The position numbers and the translations under genes were made by a program. This document shows, piece after piece, positions 8,216-16,698 of a DNA stretch of 64,000 bases. Under the pieces are notes generated by a model. The model was not told the DNA's origin, ran no database searches, and saw nothing but the letters and a program-made list of their open reading frames with translations. Origin of the DNA: CAVORB01 sp964395315 (lineage in GTDB: Bacteria > Pseudomonadota > Gammaproteobacteria > Chromatiales > Chromatiaceae); the NCBI GenBank assembly GCA_964395315.1, contig CAYNBI010000002.1, positions 1 to 64,000 of the forward strand. Reading direction: 5' to 3'. Position 1 is the stretch's first letter. Each line of letters opens with the position of its first letter.

Positions 8216-8425
8216 ATGTCGAAACAGCTGCAACTCGCCGAGGCCGTCCGGGACGCCTGCCTGCGCGCGGCACTGCGGGCCTACGAGAATGCGGGGATCA
8301 GTGGCCTGTGCGGAGAAGGACGATGGGAGATGGCGGTGCAGGCACTTCGCGGTCTTGACCTGCGACCCGTGGTGGACGCCTTCCAGGGCGACGGCGGGCG
8401 TCCCCCCGACTCGCTCCATCACTGA
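8216..8425 (+). CDS. Conserved small protein (69 aa), function unknown
   Basis: 69 aa with the pattern LAEAVRDACLRAALRAYENAGISGLCGEGRWEMAVQALRGLDL. I recall similar 60-75 aa proteins in Pseudomonas and related gammaproteobacteria, where some are labelled acetyltransferase without good reason; the length is far too short for an enzyme of that kind. It is predicted as mostly two helices. The ATG is preceded by GAGGAAG at the right distance. It is divergent from the DsrC-family gene and shares its AT-rich control region. The C-terminal GDGGRPPDSLHH is disordered-looking. Confidence 0.65.
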   Translation: MSKQLQLAEAVRDACLRAALRAYENAGISGLCGEGRWEMAVQALRGLDLRPVVDAFQGDGGRPPDSLHH

Positions 8426-8527
8426 TGTGGACCTTGCAGAATCGCCGGCCGGACGATGCTTGCGTGAGGCGATCCTCAGACCGAGAGGCGACGCGGGCCG
8501 CCGCCATCGCTGCCGGCCGCCGACCGC

Positions 8528-10642
8528 CTAGGCGTCGGCAGAAGGCATCCGATCCAAGAGCGCGACGATTCCATCGGTGTCGTAGCGCCGCAGCAGGCCC
8601 TCGAGCTCGTCCGCCAAGCCCTGGGCGTCGGTATCCAGCCGCTTGAGCTCGGCAATCAATGCCTCGATCTCGGTCAGGGCATTGATCTCCGCGGCCTCCA
8701 CCAGGCGTCGCCGGAGGTCATCGGGGATACGCAGCGATCCGACCGCCAGGGTCGGCCGCTCCGCGGTTGCCGCCATCTCGTGGGCCGGCTCCCGTTTGAG
8801 CTCGACTCGCAGGTGCCTCGCCATGCAGTCGCAGATGGTCTCGAACAGAAAGGGCTTGCCGACGAAATCGTCGAATCCGGCGTCCCGGTAGTAGGACGGC
8901 TCGCGCAGCAGGCCGGACGCCGTGATGGCCACACAGACGATGCGCTCTCCCGGCCACCGGTCGCGTATGTGCCGCACCGCGTCGAGCCCATCCATCCGCG
9001 GCATGCGCACGTCCATGAACACGATGTCCGGTCGCTGCTCAGCGATCTGTTCGAGCGCCTCGGCACCATCCTTGGCCTTGGCGACCCCCACCCCGGCCCG
9101 CTCCAGGAGGCCGCTCAAGACCTCTCGGTTATCCTCGACGTCGTCCACCACCAAGGCCCTCACCGACTGGCCCTGTACCAGACGCCAGCATCCCTGGGCT
9201 ACCTCGCCCGTCGGCGCGAGGGCGCCCTCGGCTGGCGCCAGCTCCAGCGCGAAGCGAAAGCGGCTGCCCTCGCCGAGTCTCGAATCGAGGTCCAGAACGC
9301 CGCCCATGAGCTCGATCTGGCGCTTGGTGATCGCCAGCCCCAGGCCCGTTCCGCCCTTGACGCCGCCCTCTTCCGCCTGCTGAAACGGCTCGAAGATGCG
9401 CTGGCGCGCCGCCTCGTCGATCCCGGGTCCGGTATCCACGATGCTGAACCCGTAATGCTGATCGGTCTGCTCCACCTCAAGACGGACCTCGCCCCGATCC
9501 GTGAACTTGACCGCATTGCCCAGCAGATTGATCAGCACCTGGCGCAGCTTGCGGTCATCGCCCCGCACCGCCCGGTCGGCAATCCGAACGTCCGCCGCCC
9601 AGTCCAGCTGTTTTTGCTCGCAGCGCATTTGGAATATCCCGGAGATATCCTCCGTCAGGTCGCCCAGGTCGAAGTCGCGCAGATGCAGCTCCATGGCTCC
9701 CGCCTCGATCTTGGACAGGTCGAGGATGTCGTCGATCAGGCCGATCAGATGATTGCCCGCGGCATGAATCGCCTTCAGCGGCCGGCGGTATTGCACCGGC
9801 AGCTCCGGGTCGGTCTCGATGAGCTGTGTGTATCCCAGCACCGCGTTCATGGGCGTGCGGATCTCGTGGGACATGTTCGCGAGAAACAGGGACTTGGCGT
9901 GACTCGCGCTCTCGGCCTGCTCCTTGGCGAGGCGCAACGACTGCTCCGCCGATTTCCGCTCGGTGATGTCGCGTATGATGCCGACGTAGACCTGCCGCCC
10001 ACCCGGTCGCGCCTCGCCGACCGAGAGCTCCATGGGGAAGGTCGACCCGTCCTTGCGCCGGCCCTCCACCTCGCGGCCTATGCCGATGATGCGCTTGATG
10101 CCGGTCGTGCGGTAACGCAGCAGGTACTGGTCGTGCTCATCCCGGTAAGGGGTCGGCATCAGCATCTTGACGTTGTGCCCGATAACCTCGTCCGCACGAT
10201 AGCCGAACAGCCGCTCGCAGGCGGGGTTGTACTCCTGCACCGCTCCGTTGCCATCGATGATCATCACTCCATCGACCGCCGTTCCCACCAGCGCCCGCAG
10301 CCGCTGCTCTCGGTCCTCCAGGAACCGCGACGATGCCCGATAGCGCTGGATCAGGAAGGCCGTAACGCCAAGGACCGCGGCCTCCAGGCTGACGTTGAGC
10401 ACCAAAGCCTTGGTGCCGATGCCCGCGTCCGAACGGACGTAGCCCCAAACCATCAGCAGGGTACCGATCGCGGCCAGAAACGCCGGCGCGTATCGCCACG
10501 GCAGCCAGTAGCTGATCGCGATCAGCGCCACGTAGGGCATGCCGTGCACCACCCCTGGCGGCAGATTGAGATCCCACACCAGAATGATGAGCAACAGTGC
10601 CGCCGTCAGCAGCACCATCAGCACCTTGCGCCTGTTCCCCAT
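8528..10642 (-). CDS. Hybrid sensor histidine kinase with FixL-like PAS (probable haem O2 sensor)
   Basis: 704 aa. N-terminal membrane segments occupy residues 8-98. A PAS domain (113-228) carries the FixL pattern: His170 in YRDEHDQY aligns with the proximal haem His200 of Bradyrhizobium FixL, Arg176 with Arg206, Ile185 with Ile215 and Arg190 with Arg220. DHp follows (LANMSHEIRTPMNAVLGY, phospho-His259), then the ATPase domain (NLLGNAVKF, DTGPGID, GGTGLGLAI), a receiver domain (496-612, Asp544, Lys597) and a C-terminal helical segment that resembles an HPt remnant but lacks the His. The role is inferred to be oxygen or redox sensing. The ATG at MGNRRKV begins the first membrane helix. It is divergent from the receiver-LRR gene, its likely partner, across 226 bp. 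Confidence 0.9.
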   Translation of the reverse strand: MGNRRKVLMVLLTAALLLIILVWDLNLPPGVVHGMPYVALIAISYWLPWRYAPAFLAAIGTLLMVWGYVRSDAGIGTKALVLNVSLEAAVLGVTAFLIQRYRASSRFLEDREQRLRALVGTAVDGVMIIDGNGAVQEYNPACERLFGYRADEVIGHNVKMLMPTPYRDEHDQYLLRYRTTGIKRIIGIGREVEGRRKDGSTFPMELSVGEARPGGRQVYVGIIRDITERKSAEQSLRLAKEQAESASHAKSLFLANMSHEIRTPMNAVLGYTQLIETDPELPVQYRRPLKAIHAAGNHLIGLIDDILDLSKIEAGAMELHLRDFDLGDLTEDISGIFQMRCEQKQLDWAADVRIADRAVRGDDRKLRQVLINLLGNAVKFTDRGEVRLEVEQTDQHYGFSIVDTGPGIDEAARQRIFEPFQQAEEGGVKGGTGLGLAITKRQIELMGGVLDLDSRLGEGSRFRFALELAPAEGALAPTGEVAQGCWRLVQGQSVRALVVDDVEDNREVLSGLLERAGVGVAKAKDGAEALEQIAEQRPDIVFMDVRMPRMDGLDAVRHIRDRWPGERIVCVAITASGLLREPSYYRDAGFDDFVGKPFLFETICDCMARHLRVELKREPAHEMAATAERPTLAVGSLRIPDDLRRRLVEAAEINALTEIEALIAELKRLDTDAQGLADELEGLLRRYDTDGIVALLDRMPSADA

Positions 10643-10821
10643 CCGACACCCCTGTGCGCGAGCGGCCGAGAACACGGGAGCCAACGCGGCCGGCGGCCCC
10701 GTGAACCCATCCCCGCGCCATCCTAAGCGATGCAAGCCATGGCAAACCAGATTTCTACGGTACGGCCCGACCCGACTGCCCAGTCTTCTATCCACAGCGG
10801 GCGTTGGTTATCTTTGTACTC

Positions 10822-10839
10822 TCCGGTGTCCAGACCGGA
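10822..10839. promoter_or_regulatory. Inverted repeat upstream of the receiver-LRR gene
   Basis: TCCGGT and ACCGGA, separated by six bases, form a perfect 6-bp inverted repeat in the shared region between the hybrid kinase and receiver-LRR genes, 29 bp before the ATG at 10869. It could be an operator, but a match of this size can arise by chance in GC-rich DNA. Confidence 0.25.
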
Positions 10840-10868
10840 CAGCCCGGCGCAAAGGAGAGAAGTAAGCC

Positions 10869-12083
10869 ATGCCAGATCCCGCCGCATCGCCCCAAATCAA
10901 GCTGTTGATCGTCGACGACAAGACCGCCAATCTCGATCTGCTGCGGGAGATGCTGGCCGGGCTCGGCCACCAAATCTTCTTCGCGACCAGCGGCGCCAAG
11001 GCCCTGAGCGTCGCCGAGTCCGTTCTGCCCGATCTGGTGCTATTGGACGTGATGATGCCGGAGATGGACGGCTTCGAGACCTGCCGGCGGTTCAAACAAA
11101 CGGAGGCGCTGCGTGAAATCCCGGTCATCTTCGTTACGGCCAGGACCGACGTCGAGGATCTGGCCCGGGGATTCGAGGCCGGCGCCGTGGACTACATCAC
11201 CAAGCCGGTCAAGCAGCCCGAGGTGCACGCCCGGGTGGCGACGCATCTGCGGCTCCTCGGGCTCATTCGGGCCCAGCAGCAGAGCCTGGCCGCGCTCGAT
11301 AGAGCGCGCACCGAGCTCCAGGAGCTCAACGACGCCAAGGACAAGTTCCTCTCCAACCTGGGTCGGGAGATCAGCTCGTCCCTGGCCCGGATCGCCGGAA
11401 CCAGCGCCTCGATCAGGGAGTCCGCCCGCCAGCCCAGCGCGCCGGGAAGCGAGATCGACCAGCGCCTGGCGGACGTGAACCGATCCGCCGATGATGTGCT
11501 GCGTCTGCTCGGGACCATCCTCGAATGGCCGCGGCTGCAGACGGGTCAGAAGCTGGATCTGCTTGGGACCCAGATCAGCGACCGGGAGCTGGAACGCCTG
11601 CTGACCAGCCTGCACGACCTGCGCTTCCTGTCCCTGGCGGAGACCAAGGTCGGCGACGCAGGCCTGGCGCACCTGCAATCCCTGACCAGCCTCCAGGAGT
11701 TGCATCTGGATCACACCGAGGTCACGGACGAGGGTCTGAAGCTCCTGGCCTCGCTGCCCAGCCTGGAGATCCTCGACCTGAAGGGCACGCGCGTCACCGA
11801 CGAGGGTCTTGCCCAGATCGGCCGTTTGACGCGACTGAAAGGGCTCTACCTCACGCGCACCGGAATCACGGATGCGGGTCTTGAACATCTGCGCGGCCTG
11901 AAGGACCTGGAGACCCTCATCCTCTGGGACACGGCAATCGGCGATGCGGGCCTGGAGCACCTCAAGCCCTTGCAGCGTCTGCAAGAGGTCATCCTGTGGA
12001 ACACCCGCGTGACCCAAGAGGGAGCCGCGGCGCTGCAGGACGCCCTCCCCGCGTGCGAGGTGAGTACGACCGTCTTCGCCTGA
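10869..12083 (+). CDS. Response regulator fused to degenerate DHp helix and leucine-rich repeats
   Basis: 404 aa with an unusual architecture. Residues 10-127 are a complete receiver domain (acidic pair Asp16/Asp17, phospho-acceptor Asp60 in LLDVMMPEMDGFE, Thr90, Lys112). A helical linker leads to a histidine-kinase-like dimerisation segment, DKFLSNLGREISSSLARI (158-175), where Arg166 replaces the phospho-His and no ATPase domain follows. Residues 232-392 are about six leucine-rich repeats of 24 residues, of the form L-x-x-L-x-L-x-x-T-x-V-T-D-x-G-L, a style common in Planctomycetes. It should therefore be a phosphorylation-controlled protein-binding scaffold rather than a DNA-binding regulator. 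The start follows AAAGGAGAGAAG. Its likely kinase is the divergent hybrid kinase. Confidence 0.88.
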   Translation: MPDPAASPQIKLLIVDDKTANLDLLREMLAGLGHQIFFATSGAKALSVAESVLPDLVLLDVMMPEMDGFETCRRFKQTEALREIPVIFVTARTDVEDLARGFEAGAVDYITKPVKQPEVHARVATHLRLLGLIRAQQQSLAALDRARTELQELNDAKDKFLSNLGREISSSLARIAGTSASIRESARQPSAPGSEIDQRLADVNRSADDVLRLLGTILEWPRLQTGQKLDLLGTQISDRELERLLTSLHDLRFLSLAETKVGDAGLAHLQSLTSLQELHLDHTEVTDEGLKLLASLPSLEILDLKGTRVTDEGLAQIGRLTRLKGLYLTRTGITDAGLEHLRGLKDLETLILWDTAIGDAGLEHLKPLQRLQEVILWNTRVTQEGAAALQDALPACEVSTTVFA

Positions 12084-12180
12084 CGGTCGTCGACGCGCCC
12101 CGGGAGACGGCGCTTCGTAGTCATGCTGACCAACCGTCAGACCAGCGTTCGAAGTTGCGGTCTGCCGGCTTCCTCGCCAA

Positions 12181-13311
12181 TCACGCAGAGAAATTCAGAA
12201 GCAGCCTTTCATAGTCCTGCAACACGATCTCCCAGGTGAACGCGGCGGCATGACGCTGGCGAGCCGCTTGGCGCAACTGATCGAGCAAACCGCCAGTATC
12301 CTGGCCCGCTGTCGAGGGTTGATCGCTCACTAGCTGGTCGAGCCAACCCGCACAGCCCTCTTCATCGTTGAAGTACACGCCGCCGTCACCGGCCACCCAG
12401 CGGTTGTACGGGTTGTCGTGCGCCAGGACCGCGTTGCCCGCTCCCAGGGCCTCGACCAGGGATGGGTTGGTGCCTCCCACCTGGTGGCCGTGCACGTAGA
12501 ACCGGGCGTGATACCGCAGCGCCTGGACCACGGCCTTGTCGTAGATTGCGCCTGGGAACAGGACCTCGTCCGACGCGGCCTCCTTCACCGCCCGTTGGTA
12601 GGCGTGGTCGGGATCGTATTTGCCGAGGACGACGAGCTTGCGGCCACGCTTTGCTCGCGACCAGGCGCGCACGACCTCGAGAATGGAGTTCTCCGGCTCG
12701 GCCCGCGCGATCAGGATGGCGTAGTCGCCGGCCGCCACGCCGTACGGCGCGATCAGGCCCGCATCGGCGTGATCCACCCGGTCGGACCCGTAGGGGATCA
12801 TGGTGATCTGCTCGGCCCTCACGCGGGTGCTCAGGTGTCGTTTGATCTCTGGATGATCTGCCACCAAATGGTTGCCGATCCACGAGCCCGCCCAGTCGTT
12901 CAGCCAGAACCAGGTCTTCGCCACCACGCCCCATTTCTGACGTCGCCACTCGACGCCATCCATGTTGATGACGTTTTTCAGACCCTTCAGGCGATAGATG
13001 ACACCGAAGACGGCCGTGTTGTAGCCCAGCGTGAGCACCAGGCCGGATTCACGGGCGGCGTGCCAGGTCGAGATCCAGTCGAACACGACGGTGCCCGCGG
13101 CCCCGCCGGTCGAGACCGGCATGCGGACGCGGCGCACCCCGTGCCATTCATCCTCGAACACCGGGCCGGAGCCGTCCTCCTGGCAGTAGACGGTGACCTT
13201 CCAGCCCTTTTGCACCAGATAGGGAGCGAGATACTCCGCGAAGGTCTCGAAACCGCCGTGGGCGGCGGGCACCCCGCGGGTACCCAGGATGCGAATGCGC
13301 TTCTCGCTCAT
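12181..13311 (-). CDS. Glycosyltransferase (DUF1972/GT4 type)
   Basis: 376 aa GT-B fold glycosyltransferase. The N terminus, IRILGTRGVPAAHGGFETFA, is the DUF1972 signature seen in rhamnosyl- and related transferases of exopolysaccharide and O-antigen loci. The C-terminal half carries the sugar-nucleotide site, GGTNPSLVEALGAGNAVLAHD. No signal or membrane helix is present, so it should act at the cytoplasmic face of the inner membrane. Its ATG overlaps the stop of the upstream sulfotransferase gene by four bases (ATGA). It is the last gene of the minus-strand glycan operon. Donor and acceptor sugars cannot be read from sequence. Confidence 0.9.
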   Translation of the reverse strand: MSEKRIRILGTRGVPAAHGGFETFAEYLAPYLVQKGWKVTVYCQEDGSGPVFEDEWHGVRRVRMPVSTGGAAGTVVFDWISTWHAARESGLVLTLGYNTAVFGVIYRLKGLKNVINMDGVEWRRQKWGVVAKTWFWLNDWAGSWIGNHLVADHPEIKRHLSTRVRAEQITMIPYGSDRVDHADAGLIAPYGVAAGDYAILIARAEPENSILEVVRAWSRAKRGRKLVVLGKYDPDHAYQRAVKEAASDEVLFPGAIYDKAVVQALRYHARFYVHGHQVGGTNPSLVEALGAGNAVLAHDNPYNRWVAGDGGVYFNDEEGCAGWLDQLVSDQPSTAGQDTGGLLDQLRQAARQRHAAAFTWEIVLQDYERLLLNFSA

Positions 13312-14309
13312 GGTGTCTCGTATCCCAGCATGTCCATCGTTTCCCGGAACAGGGCATCCACCGCCGGATGCAGTTCCGGCCAGCCCTTGGCGGGGTTGTC
13401 GTAGAGCCGCTTCCTCGCGTAGTCGGTCACGGCCGGGTCCAGTTCGAGGTCGCAGTCGCGTTGCAGGCGTTCCAACGCACCTGCCGGATCCGCCAGCAGA
13501 TCCTCATAGGCCACACGCACCAGGGTCTCCGGGCACGAACGCGCCTGCTCCAGCCCTTCGCGCATGGTCACGATCCACTCGATGGCCGCCCGGTCCGCGT
13601 GATCGAGATCCCCGCCGGCGACCGGCCACAGGGATTCGTACCTGTCGTCGGCAAGCACCAGCTGCTTGCGCAGATAGTGCCACTTGATGTCGTCCCGACC
13701 CCACCAGTCATCGAGGTGCTCGCCGGAGGTCACGCCCAGGCGCTCGGACCACTTGACGACGGAGGGCACCGCATCGGCTCCGCTCCGGGTGATAAAGATG
13801 ATCTTCGCGTCGGGGAAGATGGCCCGGAGATAGCCGGCGCGGAAGATCAGCTCCGGATACTTGTCGACGACCCGGCCCGCCCCGGTCAACGCGAGGTAGC
13901 GGGCGAACAGACGGCGCGCGCGCAAGGCGATAGCCGGCGTCACGTCGTCCGCGGTCAGCCGGAACAAACCACCTGTCAATGCATAGTTGCCGTTGATGTC
14001 CTGACGCGAGTCGACCACGTGCCAGAGGGCCTTCGGCTCGTTGAGATAGCCCACCTCGCCGTGCAGCGAAAGCAGAATCCCCAGGATCGTGGTGCCGGAG
14101 CGACCCAGGCCGGTGATGAAGATGGGCCGGTCGACCGCCGGATCTCCCGGCAGGCTCGCCAGCGTCTTGAGCCAGGCGAACACCGCAGGATTGATGAAAC
14201 GCCCTTTGGTGGTCAGCGGGCGGCCCTCGTACAACCCGTAGCTGGCCATCCGGCGCGCCGCCCGCGCCATGCCGTATTGCAGATAGTCCCGGTCGATCTG
14301 GGCAATCAC
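13308..14309 (-). CDS. Sulfotransferase family protein
   Basis: 333 aa. Sulfotransferases move sulfate from PAPS to an acceptor, here probably a glycan, given the flanking glycosyltransferases. The 5'-phosphosulfate loop is FITGLGRSGTTILG (residues 64-77), and the region FPDAKIIFITRSGADAVPSVVKW supplies the 3'-phosphate-binding Arg and Ser. The frame is open upstream inside the neighbouring gene; I place the start at a GTG that overlaps that gene's TGA as GTGA, a typical coupled start. An ATG 13 codons further in is the alternative. Both ends overlap neighbours, so all three genes are translationally linked. Confidence 0.85.
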   Translation of the reverse strand: MIAQIDRDYLQYGMARAARRMASYGLYEGRPLTTKGRFINPAVFAWLKTLASLPGDPAVDRPIFITGLGRSGTTILGILLSLHGEVGYLNEPKALWHVVDSRQDINGNYALTGGLFRLTADDVTPAIALRARRLFARYLALTGAGRVVDKYPELIFRAGYLRAIFPDAKIIFITRSGADAVPSVVKWSERLGVTSGEHLDDWWGRDDIKWHYLRKQLVLADDRYESLWPVAGGDLDHADRAAIEWIVTMREGLEQARSCPETLVRVAYEDLLADPAGALERLQRDCDLELDPAVTDYARKRLYDNPAKGWPELHPAVDALFRETMDMLGYETP

Positions 14310-15544
14310 GCTTGACCCTCCCAACGCACGCCCAAGCTGGCGTACAGCCCCAGCATGTCGTTCAAGTACCGTTGCGCGGTAAAGGTCTCGGCAACATAGG
14401 CCCGCGCGGCCTCGCCCATGCGCGCGATACCCGAATCCGGCAGGCCCGCGAATCGTCGCAGCTGCCCCGCAAGATCGCCGGCGTTTCCGCTCTCGAACAA
14501 GGCGCCCGTCTCGCCCTCGCGCACCATCTCCGGAATGCCGCCGATGCGCGCGCCGATTACAGGTGTGCCGCAGGCATAGGATTCCAGCACGCTCATGGGC
14601 GCGTTCTCGTACCACTCCGAGGGCAGGACGACCGCCCTCGCCTCCCGCACCCATTTCCACAGCGGATCGCCGCTGACGAAACCGAGAAACCGGACATCCC
14701 CGCCCTCGCGCGCGGCAAGCTCCTGCAGCACCTCAGTTTCGGGTCCGGTGCCGGCGATGCGCAGCCCGACACCAGCCTGGGCGGCGGCCCGGATGAGCGT
14801 GGCAACCCCCTTCTCCAGGGCCAGGCGGCCGAAGTAGAAGAAGTAGTCGCCGGGCTCGTAGCCAGGCGTGTAGGCCTGCGCATCTACGTAGTTCGGGATA
14901 TAGGCGAGCTGGCCCTCGGGCCAGCCCCACTCCACGAGCTTGTCGCGGTAGAACAGGCTGGGCGTCACCACCTTGTCCAGATTCCGCCGGTAGAGCCCCA
15001 TGCTCTTGTGCACGGCGGACTCCGCCATGACCAGGGCGCTCACCGCAAGCGAGTCGCGGATGCACCGGTTTCGCACCAGATGCAGCAGGTTCCCGGAGCG
15101 ACACTTCTCGCACACCCCGCCGCGGTTCAGCATCTTGTAGGCCGGGCAGGCGAGTTTCAGGTCGTGCGCCGTCATCACCGAAGGGATTCCGCGCTGCTTG
15201 AGCTCCACCAGAACCGAAGGGGAGAGGTGATGATAGATACAGTGCGTGTGGGCGACATCGGCCGGGAATTCATCGAGCAGCCCCGCTATCTTGCGTTTCG
15301 CTTCCCGTGAATAGATGACCTTCCCCGCCATGGCCAGTTTGTCGAGCAAGCCGTATTCATGACCGAACTCGATTTCATCTGCGAAGAAGCGGCTCCAGGG
15401 CGACGGATCATTCTTCGGGTGATGCATGGTCATCACCGCCGTTTCCCAACCCAGGCGACGGAACATCGCATCCTGTTCCAGGAACACCACGTCGGACCCG
15501 CCGCGGCGATAGTGATAGGTGTTCAGTGACAGCAATTTCGGCAT
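14306..15544 (-). CDS. Glycosyltransferase family 4
   Basis: 412 aa GT4 enzyme. The N-terminal domain begins KLLSLNTYHYRRGGSDVVFLE, the nucleotide-sugar site is PSEWYENAPMSVLESYACGTP, and a Cys-rich segment (CEKCRSGNLLHLVRNRC, near residues 152-168) is a feature of one GT4 subgroup active on capsule and LPS. The ATG at MPKLLS follows a plausible GAGAAGAG; the longer open frame upstream is Ser/Arg-rich and belongs to the intergenic stretch. The 143 bp between it and the upstream sulfotransferase gene is the largest gap in the operon and could hold an internal promoter. Confidence 0.9.
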   Translation of the reverse strand: MPKLLSLNTYHYRRGGSDVVFLEQDAMFRRLGWETAVMTMHHPKNDPSPWSRFFADEIEFGHEYGLLDKLAMAGKVIYSREAKRKIAGLLDEFPADVAHTHCIYHHLSPSVLVELKQRGIPSVMTAHDLKLACPAYKMLNRGGVCEKCRSGNLLHLVRNRCIRDSLAVSALVMAESAVHKSMGLYRRNLDKVVTPSLFYRDKLVEWGWPEGQLAYIPNYVDAQAYTPGYEPGDYFFYFGRLALEKGVATLIRAAAQAGVGLRIAGTGPETEVLQELAAREGGDVRFLGFVSGDPLWKWVREARAVVLPSEWYENAPMSVLESYACGTPVIGARIGGIPEMVREGETGALFESGNAGDLAGQLRRFAGLPDSGIARMGEAARAYVAETFTAQRYLNDMLGLYASLGVRWEGQA

Positions 15545-15686
15545 CGATACTCTTCTCTTGCCGTGTTCAAGACGCGAACCGCATCGCTGATGAGCGAAGC
15601 TCTCAAACGATGAATCGATCGGCTCGGCGCGCAGGACGCCCAATGAGCAGACGTCCTGAGATCTCCCCGACAGCGCATCAACCCAT

Positions 15687-16697
15687 TTACGTCTTCCGCC
15701 CGAGGACCGCCCTGGCTTGTATCCAAGCGCGGTGGGGGTTGCTGAGGACCACGCCGGCCAAATGGACTGGATAGCGGACAAGCAAAGCGGCAGCGCCGAG
15801 CCCCGGCGATCGCCCTGAAAGCCCGTATCCGTGTCGTTGCATGGCGGTGCCGGCGACGCGTTCGATCATCCAGACCTCCGCGGGCGACAAGGTCCCCTTC
15901 CAGCTTTCGATGCTCTCCTTCGAAAAGCCGCGCTGTCCCTCGTCCTGGCGCTGCGAGGAACCCACGATGGGGACCTCCAGCATGCCCGGCTGGAACTCCA
16001 CGCCGACAAATGCACAGATGGCCGGGATTACCGCCCCGGGCGTCGCGACCAGATCCTCGAATCGAACCTGCAGGAACCGGGGATGGCCAGCCAGGCCATC
16101 ACCAGCCTCGGCCGCCCGCAGCCAGAGCTTGGCCATGGTGTGTGGATGGTAGTTGAACCAAACCCGCACGATCTCGCCCCAAGGGATATTGCTCCCCCCC
16201 AGCTTCTTCCTCTTCCAGCGGTTCTTCTGGGAAGCAACTACCGAGCGCGGGTCGCGGACCAGCTGGATGACCCTCGCCCCCGGCTCCAGGTCGAGCAGGC
16301 GACGAGCATAGAAGATATTGCGGGGCGTCTGCTCGCACGCGATGGTCTTGCCCTGATCCGCGGCCAGGGCACGCGCAACATGGGCATACAGTGCCATGCC
16401 ATTGGCGTCCTGCGGCAGCTCGTCCGCGAGCCGACGTCCGCGCTCCAGTTCCTCGCCTCCCGGACCCGACCCCCAGATCCCCCGCGCTTGCCGCGCGATG
16501 AGAGACGCAGCCAACCTCGCGCGTTCCTCCGGACTCTTGGGTTCGGAGTCGGAGGGGTCCCAGAGATCGCCGAAATAGTGCAGCTCGTTCATCCCGAGTA
16601 TGCGGTCATGGGTGCCGAGCACGCGGTTGAGCATGGTCGTCCCGCTGCGCGAGGCCCCGGTGACGAACAGCAGGGTTGAATGGGCTTCCTGATTCAT
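15687..16697 (-). CDS. Sulfotransferase family protein
   Basis: 336 aa. The PAPS 5'-loop is LLFVTGASRSGTTML at residues 9-23, and the 3'-phosphate segment is RVIQLVRDPRSVVASQKNRW. It is clearly paralogous to the sulfotransferase at 23822: both carry ACEQTPRNIFYARRLL or a close variant, NYHxxTMxKLWxRA, VRFEDLVA and a C-terminal YPxHxxGVxxxNPxRAW stretch. The substrate is probably a glycan, by context. The ATG lies one base after the TGA of the upstream glycosyltransferase gene, so the two are coupled. The conserved NPxRAW tail may bind membrane or partner; that is inference. Confidence 0.88.
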   Translation of the reverse strand: MNQEAHSTLLFVTGASRSGTTMLNRVLGTHDRILGMNELHYFGDLWDPSDSEPKSPEERARLAASLIARQARGIWGSGPGGEELERGRRLADELPQDANGMALYAHVARALAADQGKTIACEQTPRNIFYARRLLDLEPGARVIQLVRDPRSVVASQKNRWKRKKLGGSNIPWGEIVRVWFNYHPHTMAKLWLRAAEAGDGLAGHPRFLQVRFEDLVATPGAVIPAICAFVGVEFQPGMLEVPIVGSSQRQDEGQRGFSKESIESWKGTLSPAEVWMIERVAGTAMQRHGYGLSGRSPGLGAAALLVRYPVHLAGVVLSNPHRAWIQARAVLGRKT

Positions 16698-16698
16698 G

